Part shown: in pieces, positions 23,581 through 34,100 of the stretch
Layout: every line of letters starts with the position of its first letter
Numbering within the stretch: the stretch's first letter is position 1
From: an uncultured Dorea sp.
GTDB lineage: Bacteria > Bacillota > Clostridia > Lachnospirales > Lachnospiraceae
Direction of reading: 5' to 3'
Length of the DNA stretch: 64,000 nt
Assembly (NCBI GenBank): GCA_948602995.1
Contig: CAPEBR010000012.1
Span: forward strand, 54,933 to 118,932
Notes under the pieces: model-generated
The model's input: only the letters and a program-made list of their open reading frames with translations
Told to the model about the DNA's origin: nothing
Databases searched by the model: none
Program-made: the position numbers and the translations under genes

Positions 23581-26500
23581 CTGCTGCCGCTTAATATTTC
23601 TTTCAACTGTTCCAGCAGTTTAGGTATGTCGATGGGCTTCGCGATATGGCCGTTCATCCCAGCGTCGAGAGCCATCTGTCTGTCCTCGTCAAATGCATTG
23701 GCGGTCATTGCGATGATCGGGATATTTGCAAGCTCAGGGTCTTTGAATGCCCGGATTCTCCTGGCTGCTTCGTAACCGTTCATGATTGGCATCTGGATAT
23801 CCATCAGAACCAGGTCATAGTGTCCGGATCCGGCGGCATCAAGCTTTTCTATTGCAATTGCCCCGTCATTCGCCACATCAACGGTAAATCCGGCTTCTCC
23901 GAGAATTTCTGCTGCAATCTCCTGATTCAGCTCATTATCCTCAGCCAGCAGTATCTTCCTGCCCTCAAATGAGACTTCCCTTTCCGGCGCGGTCGTTTTC
24001 GTATCCATGGCGGTCATAAACGGAGCCTCCAGAACGCCCCTGAGCTCGGATAAGAAGATCGGCTTTGAACAGAACGCCGTGACGCCCGCATTTCTTGCTT
24101 CTTCTTCTATATCAGACCAGTCATAGGCGGTCAGGATAATAATCGGTTTCTCTTCTCCGATAATTCCCCGGATCCGTCTCACGACTTCAATGCCATTCAT
24201 ATCCGGCATCAGCCAGTCTATAATGTATGCAGCGTACTCGTCATTCTGTTCTACGGCAAGCCTGGTACGCAGCACTGCTTCTTTGCCCGAGGTTGTCCAG
24301 TCCGGACGCATTCCGATCGTAGACAGCATCTTAGTTACACTGGAGCAGGTATTAAAATCATCATCTGCCACAAGTGCCCGGAGTTCCCGAAGCTGCGGGA
24401 TCACCTCCTGCCTTACAGGCCCGGAACATGTTCTGAACAGGAGCTCTACGGTGAAAGTAGATCCTTTCCCCTCTTCGCTTTCTACAGAGATAGTTCCGCC
24501 CATCATATCCACAATGTTCTTGGTAATCGCCATACCAAGCCCGGTCCCCTGGATTCCGCTGACAGTGCTGCTCCTCTCGCGTTCAAACGGTTCAAAGACA
24601 TGTTTCTGGAATTCCTGGCTCATGCCAATACCAGTATCCTTTACCTGGAACTCATAGGATGCGAAGTCCTCAGGTGCATTGCCTTTCTGTATGATGCGGA
24701 CCCCGACAACCCCGCCGGGCTTTGTGAACTTCATGGCGTTGCTCAGCAGATTCAGAAGAACCTGATTCAGCCGGAGCTTGTCGCACAGAATATGTTCATT
24801 TACCACATCGTCCGTATCAATAAAGAATTCCAGCTGTTTGGAGGTAATATCTGCCTGCACGATCGTCTTCAGGTCATGCATGATCTCTGGGAGAGAGGCC
24901 TCTTTTTCGTCAATCTTCATCTTGCCGCTCTCAATACGGCTCATATCCAGTACATCATTGATCAGGCTAAGCAGATGATTACTGGATGTGGTGATCTTGG
25001 ACAAATAATCCTGCACCTGTTCCCGGTTGTCAATGTGTGCGGCGGCAAGCGACGTAAATCCTATAATAGCATTCATAGGCGTCCGGATATCATGGGACAT
25101 ATTATTGAGAAATGTTGTTTTCGCCCTGTTGGCGTGCTGCGCAGCCGCAAGCGCATCCTGCAGATTGAAATTCTGCCGTTCCAATTGTTCCTCCATCTGC
25201 TTTTCATCATTTATATCAACGAATAGCCCGACAAAGGTAATTGGCGAGCCGTCTTTGCGCCTGGAAAGTCTGCCTGCCGCATGAAACCACCGCCACCCGG
25301 CATATCTGGTCATAAGCCTGTACTCTACATCAAAGTTTTTCGCGCCGGTGTAATCTCTTACAGTGTCCCAGTATTCCTTCATTACCCAGTCTTTATCATC
25401 TTCATGAAGCAGATCAGACCAGGATTCCAGCTTATCGGGGAAATCCTCTTTGCTTTCATATCCAAGCATCATGCGGAAGACCTCTGTCCATGTACAGGAA
25501 ACCATCTCCCCGCTCTCATTAAAATCCATGCTCCAGCGGCCGGAGCCCATTGCCATATGGATATTCTCCATGTCGGTCTGTTCACGTTCAATCTGGGCGT
25601 AGGCTTCCCGGATCCTTTTTCCGTCCGCCTTCTCCTGCTCCAGGAGGATCCGCGCATTCCTGCGGGTCAGGTAGATCAGTCCAAGGAAGACCACAAGCAT
25701 TACAATTACCGTAATGACAATCTGTATAATACCATTATTCATCATCTCTTCACTGATTGAGCCGATCTGTTCACTGATCACGTTGGTCCGGATCAGGACG
25801 GTCAGCATCCAGTCTGTCCCTTCAATCGGAACATAGCAGAGAACTTCTTCAGTATCAAGATAGGTGAAGGATATCTGTCCCCGCCTGCCATCCTCGAAGT
25901 CATCTTTCAGCTTCTGGTAGTCGGATTCCTGTTCCATCACTGCATCCCCAAGTGCGGAAAGGACATTCCTTCCCGCCGTCAGATATCCGAAATCATCATT
26001 TGTCAGGCTCTCTCCATTCCGGTAATAGAGATTACAGTAAGTCTCATTGTCACTAGACTGCAGAGTCAGGGAACTTAACATATCAGAAATATTAATCTGA
26101 ATAAAACACGCCTTAATCTGCCGCCCCTGAAATGAGATCCCGTCAACAGGCATAGCGAGGATAACCTGCTTCTTCGCTCCATAAAGATTCGTTGTGCTGA
26201 TTACAGGCGCTGTCAGTTCCTCCGACAGAAAGCTGTAGCGGCTAAGGCCTGACGTTGTGCTGTGCTGTGCATAGACAATGCCATCCTCATCCACCATGGC
26301 AAACTTATCCACGCCAAAAAGCCTCCTGGTTCTTCCGAGAAAGCTGCGCAGTGATTCCTGGGATTTAAGATCAGACTCATCAAGTATGCTCAGGGCGTTT
26401 TCCAGGTGTCTGAAATGGTTGTTCAGTTCCTCGGAAACCACCCGCGACCTTCTTCCGGCCAGCTCCTCCATATAGAATTCAGTGACCCTGCCTACAGCCT

Positions 26501-26645
26501 GATCTGTACCATTTCCTGCTCTTGCGGCAACCCACAATGTTGTGATGATCAGAACCGCGGCAATTGCAACGCCGCCCCATATGGCAAATGCGATGATGTG
26601 CTTTTTCTGCTGTTCATTTATGTTAAGTTGTTTTGAATATTTCAT
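23577..26645 (-). CDS. Hybrid sensor histidine kinase (Cache-PAS-HisKA-HATPase-REC-REC)
   Basis: The ~1022-residue protein begins MKYSKQLNINEQ, where AAGGAG is well spaced; a longer frame adds seven residues. Order: transmembrane helix (~17-40), extracellular Cache-like domain (~45-300), second helix (IVITVIVMLVVFLGLIYL), PAS (~365-480, GWRWFHAAGRLSRRKDGSP), HisKA with MSHDIRTPMNAIIGFTS, HATPase (N box LLNLLSNAMKFTKPGG), receiver 1 (Asp in YIIDWLMPDMNG) and receiver 2 (Asp in LVLMDIQMPIMNG). It has no output domain, so the phosphate must go to another protein. A sugar-binding lipoprotein gene lies directly upstream. Confidence 0.93.
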   Translation of the reverse strand: MKYSKQLNINEQQKKHIIAFAIWGGVAIAAVLIITTLWVAARAGNGTDQAVGRVTEFYMEELAGRRSRVVSEELNNHFRHLENALSILDESDLKSQESLRSFLGRTRRLFGVDKFAMVDEDGIVYAQHSTTSGLSRYSFLSEELTAPVISTTNLYGAKKQVILAMPVDGISFQGRQIKACFIQINISDMLSSLTLQSSDNETYCNLYYRNGESLTNDDFGYLTAGRNVLSALGDAVMEQESDYQKLKDDFEDGRRGQISFTYLDTEEVLCYVPIEGTDWMLTVLIRTNVISEQIGSISEEMMNNGIIQIVITVIVMLVVFLGLIYLTRRNARILLEQEKADGKRIREAYAQIEREQTDMENIHMAMGSGRWSMDFNESGEMVSCTWTEVFRMMLGYESKEDFPDKLESWSDLLHEDDKDWVMKEYWDTVRDYTGAKNFDVEYRLMTRYAGWRWFHAAGRLSRRKDGSPITFVGLFVDINDEKQMEEQLERQNFNLQDALAAAQHANRAKTTFLNNMSHDIRTPMNAIIGFTSLAAAHIDNREQVQDYLSKITTSSNHLLSLINDVLDMSRIESGKMKIDEKEASLPEIMHDLKTIVQADITSKQLEFFIDTDDVVNEHILCDKLRLNQVLLNLLSNAMKFTKPGGVVGVRIIQKGNAPEDFASYEFQVKDTGIGMSQEFQKHVFEPFERERSSTVSGIQGTGLGMAITKNIVDMMGGTISVESEEGKGSTFTVELLFRTCSGPVRQEVIPQLRELRALVADDDFNTCSSVTKMLSTIGMRPDWTTSGKEAVLRTRLAVEQNDEYAAYIIDWLMPDMNGIEVVRRIRGIIGEEKPIIILTAYDWSDIEEEARNAGVTAFCSKPIFLSELRGVLEAPFMTAMDTKTTAPEREVSFEGRKILLAEDNELNQEIAAEILGEAGFTVDVANDGAIAIEKLDAAGSGHYDLVLMDIQMPIMNGYEAARRIRAFKDPELANIPIIAMTANAFDEDRQMALDAGMNGHIAKPIDIPKLLEQLKEILSGSS

Positions 26646-26741
26646 TTTCTGCTCCTTATAATTCACATTAATACAAAGTCCTGTATGAACAGTAACTAAT
26701 CGTAACTACTCAACAGGTCTGAGGGTGCCGGGCAGCTACAA

Positions 26742-27962
26742 CTAATCAATTACGCCGTATAATGTTTGCAGCATTGCTGACGCATCGTTTTTATAAATAA
26801 TTGTTGTTATCTCCTCTGTCTTTTCAGGATAAGCCTCCCCCGGGACACAGCCGTCCGCTATCTTAACGGCCACTTGAACGGTGTCAAAACCGATGGAGCA
26901 GCAATCCTGGACTCCAAGAGCATAGATGATACCGTCTCTGAGATACCGGAGCGCTTCCCGGTCATGGTCCATTCCGACAATCACAGTCTCCTGTTCTCTC
27001 CCTGCTTCGATGACCGCCCTTGCCGCACCCACCGGATTATTCATATTACAGCAGACAATCCCGGCCAGATCCTTGTGACGCGCAAGAAACTCCTTTGCGT
27101 ACTGATAGGACTTCTCCACAGAATCTTCATCGTACTCGGTCTCCACTATTTCCATATCAGGATACTTAGCAATCACGTCATGGACGCCCTCTGCCCTTTC
27201 CTCGTGGCATGGCGCACCCTTTGTCCCCACCAGGACGGCAATCTTTCCCTTAAAACCAAGCTTCTTGCAGAGCGTTTCTGTAAGATCAGCCCCGTCTTCA
27301 TAGTTATGGGTGTTCCCTACATAGGCAATGCGTCTGCAGCCGTCTTCTTTGGACGCATCAGAACTTGAAAATGTCATAACCTTCTGCCCGCTCTCCAAAA
27401 GCCTGTTGATTGCAGGGGTGACTGCGGCAACATCCGCAACATCTACTCCGATTACATCAAAATCCCTCTTTGATGCATCGGTTATACGCCGGATCTGATC
27501 CTGTGCGGATACGTCTTCAGGTGCAAGATATTCATAATTAATGATAATCCCGTCCTGCTCATACTGCTTCGCCGCATCCTCGATGCCGATTGCGACCGCA
27601 TCCCACCAGGGATGAATTAACTTATATGTAAAATAGAAATTATATGTTTTCTTTAGGGGCTGATAACCGTCCAGCTCATGGTTAAAATTAACTGCGTGTG
27701 CCGCTTTCGTGCCAGAGGCATCACCCTCTCTGGCAGCGCTTCCGTCCGCCTTATGATCTGTCTGCCTGCTCCTGTCCGGAGTCTCTTCCCTTGAGGAACC
27801 GGAATCCTTCCCTGCCGTCTTTTTATTACATCCGCTTATTCCAAAACAGCAGCCGCAGACTGCCATAACAGATAGGAAATATATGAGAAATCTGCATTGA
27901 TTTTTTTTCTGATTTGTAATCTTTCGCCTTTTGCAGGCGTTTCCGGGTATCTTTTCAGTCAT
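26742..27962 (-). CDS. Sugar-binding lipoprotein (Peripla_BP_4), stand-alone
   Basis: This 406-residue protein has a basic start, a hydrophobic segment (FLIYFLSVMAVCGCCFGISG) and a lipobox ending at Cys, then a low-complexity linker and a periplasmic binding domain of ribose/galactose type (FTYKLIHPWWDAVAIGIEDA, DVIGVDVADVAAVTPAINRL, GIVCCNMNNPVGAARAVIEAG, VIVGMDHDREAL). It lacks an ABC permease or ATPase partner, and the next gene downstream, 96 bases away on the same strand, is the hybrid kinase with a Cache domain. It is therefore likely a ligand sensor for that kinase, by analogy with LuxP-LuxQ; this is inference. Confidence 0.88.
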   Translation of the reverse strand: MTEKIPGNACKRRKITNQKKNQCRFLIYFLSVMAVCGCCFGISGCNKKTAGKDSGSSREETPDRSRQTDHKADGSAAREGDASGTKAAHAVNFNHELDGYQPLKKTYNFYFTYKLIHPWWDAVAIGIEDAAKQYEQDGIIINYEYLAPEDVSAQDQIRRITDASKRDFDVIGVDVADVAAVTPAINRLLESGQKVMTFSSSDASKEDGCRRIAYVGNTHNYEDGADLTETLCKKLGFKGKIAVLVGTKGAPCHEERAEGVHDVIAKYPDMEIVETEYDEDSVEKSYQYAKEFLARHKDLAGIVCCNMNNPVGAARAVIEAGREQETVIVGMDHDREALRYLRDGIIYALGVQDCCSIGFDTVQVAVKIADGCVPGEAYPEKTEEITTIIYKNDASAMLQTLYGVID

Positions 27963-28075
27963 TGCTGCATCATCTCCTTTCGTGCCGACTTAATATTTGC
28001 TGTCCGCTTTATTGAAAATATTATACCATATAGGATGAGTTATGTCCGCAACCTGAACGAAAAAAAACTAAATGC

Positions 28076-28104
28076 TTGCCATCTTTTTTGTTTTTGTCTA
28101 TAAT
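28076..28104 (+). promoter_or_regulatory. Promoter of lacI-type gene 1
   Basis: TTGCCA (28076-28081), 17 bases, TATAAT (28099-28104). It diverges from the sugar-binding lipoprotein gene. Confidence 0.75.
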
Positions 28105-28167
28105 AAAAGAAGGAGACTGGGCGTGTATGGTGGAGGAGTGGTTATATGGACGGAAGGATTACAGGAT

Positions 28168-29166
28168 ATGAAGGTTAGTATTCGTAAGATTAGTGAGGTT
28201 ACAGGGTTTTCGCCTGCTACGGTTTCGAATGCCCTGAATCATAAACGGGGCGTTAATAAGGAGACTGCAGAGCAGATTATTAAGGTTGCAGAGGAGATGG
28301 GATACCGGACAGGCGACCGGGTGAAAAAGATCAGATTTGTTATATTCAGGAGGAACGGGCTGATTATTGATGACAGTACTTTTCATCCTACGGTCATTGA
28401 AGGCGTCGAGCATCAGGCGAAACAGATGGGATACGAGACGGTGTTCTGCCATATGGATGTGACTGACCCGGCGTATGAGAACCGGCTTCAGGAGATTTTA
28501 TCAGATACAGAGAGCGCAGTGGTGCTTTTGGGAACGGAGATGACAGAGGAGGATTTTGAACCCTATACACATGCGCAGAATAAGATTATTCTGCTTGATG
28601 GCTGGAGTGACAGATACTTTTTTGACAGTGTTCTGATAAGCAATACGGATTCTGCCGCAAAGGCGGTGGAATATCTTGTAGAGCGGGGGCACAGGAAGAT
28701 TGGATATATACGGGGAGATTTCCGTATACAGGCATTTAAGTACAGGGAGATCGGTTATAAGCGTGTGATGGAAGAACATGGACTTGATATCATTGAAGAA
28801 TTCCTGCCAACGGTCGGAACCCGTATTGAGACAGCGTATGAGGGGATGAAGCAGTACCTGAAGGAAGCGGAGAAGCTTCCGACAGCGTTCTTTGCGGATA
28901 ATGACGTCATTGCAATTGGCGCTATGCAGGCACTCAGGGAGTCGGGGTATGATATTCCCGGGGATGTGTCCATCATAGGGTTTGATAATATTTCCTATGG
29001 AGCAATCTCGAATCCGCCGCTTACAACGATACATGTGTATAAGCATGAGATGGGGGAGACTGCTGTAAGGGAACTGCTCTATGCGGTGGAACATGTGAAT
29101 AAGATTAAGAAGAAGATCCAGGTCTGCACGGATTTTGTGGAGCGGGGGAGTGTAAGGAGGATATAG
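28168..29166 (+). CDS. LacI-family regulator 1
   Basis: The 332-residue protein begins MKVSIRKISEVTGFSPATVS, the LacI HTH and hinge, followed by a periplasmic-binding-like effector domain (VLLGTEMTEEDFEPY, GHRKIGYIRGDF, PTAFFADNDVIAIGAMQAL, VSIIGFDNISYGAISNPPL). It is closely similar to the second LacI at 41963. Start at 28168 is set by the HTH. It is followed by a strong terminator. Likely effector: a sugar or sugar phosphate of the DUF1593 / pentose regulon. Confidence 0.93.
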   Translation: MKVSIRKISEVTGFSPATVSNALNHKRGVNKETAEQIIKVAEEMGYRTGDRVKKIRFVIFRRNGLIIDDSTFHPTVIEGVEHQAKQMGYETVFCHMDVTDPAYENRLQEILSDTESAVVLLGTEMTEEDFEPYTHAQNKIILLDGWSDRYFFDSVLISNTDSAAKAVEYLVERGHRKIGYIRGDFRIQAFKYREIGYKRVMEEHGLDIIEEFLPTVGTRIETAYEGMKQYLKEAEKLPTAFFADNDVIAIGAMQALRESGYDIPGDVSIIGFDNISYGAISNPPLTTIHVYKHEMGETAVRELLYAVEHVNKIKKKIQVCTDFVERGSVRRI

Positions 29167-29179
29167 AAAACATGAAGTA

Positions 29180-29215
29180 AAAAGAGGTTTGCTGCTTTTG
29201 CGGCAAACCTCTTTT
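29180..29215. terminator. Bidirectional terminator
   Basis: AAAAGAGGTTTGC and GCAAACCTCTTTT pair around a short loop, separating convergent lacI-type and DUF1593 genes. Confidence 0.88.
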
Positions 29216-29268
29216 CAAATTCACTTGTTTATTGCGCTATCTTATGCTATCCCCGCAGGGGAACAGGG

Positions 29269-30975
29269 TTAAGGCGCGGCTTCGTCCTCAGGGGTCTGCA
29301 GATCTTCCGGAATACCACTGCTGTCTGTTTGTGCGGATTTCTTATCCTGAGGCTCTGGATAGTCTGCCTGGTTTGCATCTTCGAAACCAACAGGCTGTTT
29401 CAAATCTCCGGTCTCAGTTGATGTCTGCTTTTCGCCTTTTGCGTCCTCTTCTGCAGGAGATGCTACGTCCTTAATCTGTGCGGTGTCCCCGGATGCTAAC
29501 TGTTCAGAGCTTTTGGAGGATACAATGCCGGCCGGCTGGCCGGAGCCATTTTCACTGACGGTTATAATTACACGCTGATAATAGCTTAGGTTATGCTCGC
29601 CGTTATCTGTCGCCTTTGCAATCATATGGATGGTATCGCCCTTTTTGGCATCTTCAGGAACGACAAAGCTCATGCGTGCATGGCTGCCGCCTCCGCTGAT
29701 TGCGATGGCAGACGGCTTGCTGGGATCTTCGTCCTGGGAAGATCTGTATGTGCCTGCTTCTATATAATTAAACCATTGTACAGATACCGTATCGCCATCC
29801 GGGTCTGATGTCTCTGCATTCAGATATATCCGATCCCCGGGTTTCGCATCCACTGTCAGGCCTTCTTTGATGGAAATGTCCGGGCGGTGGTTTGCGTCTT
29901 CGTATTTAGGCGTAATACCCCAGTCAGCCCGTGCCGCAAAATCTCTCATAATATATGACACCCATCTTGCGCCGGAATCATAGGAATCCAGGCCGTATCC
30001 CAAATCAACATAGTCATTCTGTGGGATATAATAATTTGTGATTGCCTCGCCTTTTTCGTTGGTCTTGTTCTCTGCCTTCTTGAACCTGCCGACAATGGAA
30101 CCGTACTCATAGTGCTCCAGTGCCCCTAATCCAGTATCGAAGAAGGAGAGGTATGTAGGTGTGTCGCCTTCACCGCAGAAATCATAGCGGTTTCTTTTCT
30201 TCATTCCATTTACGAATGTTCCATCTAGAAATTTATCGTCTTCTCCAAACTGGAACATTGGATTCTCACCCTCTACATGGGTTCCGTCGCCAAACGTTAC
30301 ATACCAGTCCAGCAGAGCGCCATGACCTGAGTCAATGTTCTTTTGCAGCCATGCCCCGCTCAACTCTTCCGGGATTGCATGCTTTGCATTTGTATTAGCA
30401 TCGTCCCAGCTCCAGCCAAGTGCCTGGGACTGGCTGACATCCATGCAGATTAATTCCGGATAATATGCAGCTACAACTTGCTCGTAGGTATCATCCTGGC
30501 CGCCCCACATATAAATGCGGACCTTGTTGTAAATCTTCTGGCGGATCGCCTCCCACTCCGACTTAGAACCATACTGCTCATATATGGACAGTAAAGCCTT
30601 GGAAGCTGTATTCAGGCCGCCCCATGCGGTAATAAACAAGGGGCCTTCTACATCATCCAGGATTAACTTCCTGATATGTTCAGAGCCTGCAGTATCGTTC
30701 TCCATATCGCCCTTGTAGCCGATATTTCCGATGCGAACAACGCTCTTGAGGTAATTCGGGGTCGGATAATTGGGGTCATGTACTCGTAGATTGGGATAAA
30801 TCTCGGCATAGGAATCTATGAATTCATTCTGCCAGTCTGTACCAGGCCATGCCCACGGTTTTTTGCCACTCTGCCCCATGCTGTCTGCGCTGTCAGGTGC
30901 AGTAGGAGAACCGGCCCAATGCGCGAAGGAGCTTGTCTCCTCGCTGAAAGCGACTTTTAAATGGGCTGGATGCAA
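29269..30975 (-). pseudogene. 5'-truncated DUF1593 (nucleoside-hydrolase-like) gene
   Basis: The 568-residue frame starts mid-domain: homology to the two intact paralogues begins at TSSFAHWAGSP, which aligns to their STYHYAGD / SASLRWKGS region. It lacks the signal peptide, the Big_2 domains and the metal-binding TDGEVDDMDS block. The remainder is well kept: NYPTPNYLKSVVRIGNI, TAWGGLNTASKAL, YDFCGEGDTPTYLSFFD, ADWGITPKYEDANHRPDI and a C-terminal Sde182-like beta domain. No promoter or ribosome binding site precedes it; only the terminator of the upstream gene and 50 bases of unrelated sequence are present. Probably a remnant, although a short cytoplasmic product cannot be excluded. Confidence 0.75.
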
Positions 30976-31031
30976 TCATCGGAACAGATTTATTATCTGA
31001 TTGATACACCGCAATAATCATTGCGGATAAA

Positions 31032-31063
31032 AATAGGAGGACTGCCGCTTTTGCGGCAGTCCT
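31032..31063 (-). terminator. Terminator of the large DUF1593 gene
   Basis: On the - strand AGGACTGCCGC-AAAA-GCGGCAGTCCT is followed by CCTATTTTTATC. Confidence 0.88.
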
Positions 31064-31106
31064 TTGAAACTGTTTATTATGTATTGCCCTGTTGATGTGG
31101 CTGATC

Positions 31107-34100
31107 TTAATCGTCTGACGCTGCATTATTCCCACTGCTGATGTCTTTCGGATCATCCTGCGTACCGGCATTCCCGTTCCCGGAATTGTCGTCAATCGGG
31201 TTGCCTCCGGTTTGAGAATCTTCTGCGGTCTGCATTCCTGCGGATGAGACTTCTGCTGTATCCTTTGCTTCGCTTATTGTTCCGGCAGATGTGCGCGTAT
31301 CGGATAATGTCAGTTCGATTGTGATGCTCTTCCCGCTGCCGTCATTCGCAGTGGCTGTAATAGTAACTGTGCCGCTGCTTCCTGCCGGGGTTACCTGGCC
31401 AGAAGAATTTACTGTGGCAATTGACGTGTCAGAGCTTTCCCAGGTAAAGGTTTTAAATTCAGGTGTTTCGCTGCCATTGCTTAAAATGGTCAGCTGTTTT
31501 GCGTAACTTGAATAGGAAGGTCCTCCCCACCCCTGGGACGGTTCGCCGAACTCTATCGTATTGTCCTGAACGTCTTCCGGAAGGCTGAGGCTCAGAGTGC
31601 CCAGTTCTTCTCTTCCTGCTACTGTGATAATCACTCTTTGATAGTGCTTCATGTTATGGGCGCCGTCATCCCATACCTCGACAACCATATGAATTGTATC
31701 GCCGTTCTTTGCATCTTCCGGAACAGTGAAGCTTGCTCTGTCGGAGGACGCGCCCTTTATGGCAATATTTCCGTCAAGGGATCCGTTATAGGTGTCTGCT
31801 TCATAATACTGCCACCACTTATATTCAAGATCATCTCCGTCCGGATCTGTTGCTGTGGTGCTCATAGTTACAGTCTCTCCGGGTTTTGCTGTTACGTCCA
31901 GCCCTGTGGTTACTTCTGCTGTAGGCCTGTGATTAGCCTTTTCGTAACTGTCTGCCACACACCAGTCTGCTCTTGCGCCGAAATCGTTCTGAATATCATT
32001 GAACCATCTGGTCAGTGTGTAAGTCGAGTCTGTGCCGCCACTTCCGCTATTTGCATAGGGGCTGTAGTCACTTACGATATTGCGGAATGTCCCGTCTGTG
32101 TCAATGCCGAATCTTCCGCCCCAGCCGCCGTAGGTCGGGTCTTCCAGACTTCTAAGCCCGGTATCAAGCAGATAGAAGAAGGAAGGAGAATCACCCTCGG
32201 AAATAAAGTCATAACGGTCATATCCTGTAGTGCCGCCAATCCTGTTTTCCCAGCCTCTCTGCTCGTTGTCCAGCTCGCCTTCAAGTGTAGTGCCGTCGCC
32301 CATAGTTTTATAATTTGCCAGCAATGGCCCGTGATTTTTCAAAATATTCTTATAGAACCATTTTCCGCTTAATTTACTGGTCAGCTGTTCGGGAACGCTC
32401 TTCCACATATAGGCAAACCGCCAGAATGTTCCCTGGTCATGAATTGCCCGGATGCCCGGCCAGTTCTTCTGGATATAGTCGCTATAAGTACTGTCCTGGC
32501 TCAGGATAATGTAAATGACTGCCTTGTCACATACCTTTTTGTAGATTGCATCCCACTGGTCTGTACCCTTGTACTGTTCCTCTATGGACTTCAGCGCTCT
32601 TGCAGTGGTATTTGTGCCGCCCCATGTCTGAATGTAGGTTGTCCGTTCGTCATCATCTAAAAGAATATCTTTAATGAATTCAGAACCCTCGGTTACTTCT
32701 TCCATCTCTCCTACATTCTTGATATTTCCGACCTTCAGAATACTCTTTAAGTAGGAAGGTGTCGGATATCCGTCCGCATGGATCTTCAGGTTGTCGTATA
32801 CTTCTGCATAGTCATCCAGTACATCATAAGCCCACTGAGTGCCTGTCCAGCGGTAAGGTGCGATGTCCTTCTCTGGATCTCCTGCGTAATGGTATGTAGA
32901 GCTTGACAGTACCAGTCCTGCAATATCCATCTCATTGGAATATAGCATCAGACGCATAAAGGAATCCATGTCATCTACCTCGCCGTCTGTCGTTACAATT
33001 GTACGGGTTTTGAGGTTGGCGGGATCGTTGGCATTCCTTGTTACAGTGACTTCCAGACTTCCGGATACATCCGGGCTGCTGTCTGATGTCGCACGGATTG
33101 TGGTCTTTCCTGCAGAAATACCATTGATCGTATAACCGCGCCGTCCGGAAGTTACTGTAGCAACTGTTTCATCGTCAGAACTCCAGGTGATTCTTGTATC
33201 TGTAGCGTTTTCCGGTGTTATATCTGCTGTAACAGATAAGGTTGAACCGGCTGTTACTGTTGTGCTGTCTGCGTTCACTTTAATTGCGGACACAGGGATG
33301 CGGGGAGTAGTATCCTCTTTTACAGTGAGGATTACTCTCTGATAATGCTTCATGTTATGCGCGCCGTCGTCACTGACTTCAACCACCATATGAATTGTAT
33401 CTCCGGCTTTCGCGTCTTCCGGTACAACAAAACTTGCTTTGTCAGAGGAGGCTCCCTTGATCTCAATTTTGCCATCAAGAGATCCGTTATAGGTGTCTGC
33501 CTCGTAATACTGCCACCACTTATAATCCAGATTATCGCCATCGGGATCTGTGGCTTTTACATTCATCATTACTGATTCACCAGGTATTGCGGTTATATCC
33601 AGTCCTGTAGTCACTTCTGCGGCTGGCCTGTGATTGGCCTTTTCATAACGGTCTGCCACACACCAGTCTGCTCTTGCGCCAAAGTCGTTCTGGATATCAT
33701 CGAACCATCTGGTCAGTGCGTAGTATGTGTCTTCTCCGCCGTTTCCGCCATTTGCATAGGGGCTGTAATCCTTTACGATATTGCGGAATGTCCCGTCTGT
33801 GTCAATGCCGAATCTTCCGCCCCAGCCGCCGTAGGTCGGGTCTTCCAGGCTCCTGAGTCCGGTATCCAGCAGATAGAAGAAGGACGGGGAATCCCCTTCA
33901 GAAATGAAGTCATAACGGTCATATCCTGTAGTGCCGCCAATCCTGCTCTCCACACCTCTCTGCTCGCTGTCCAGCTCGCCTTCAAGTATTGTGCCGTCAC
34001 CCATGGTCTTGTAATTTGCCAGCAATGGTCCGTGATTCCTCAGAATATTCTTGGAGAACCACTGTCCGCTCAGCTTTGTGGTAAGCTCGGACGGAACGCT

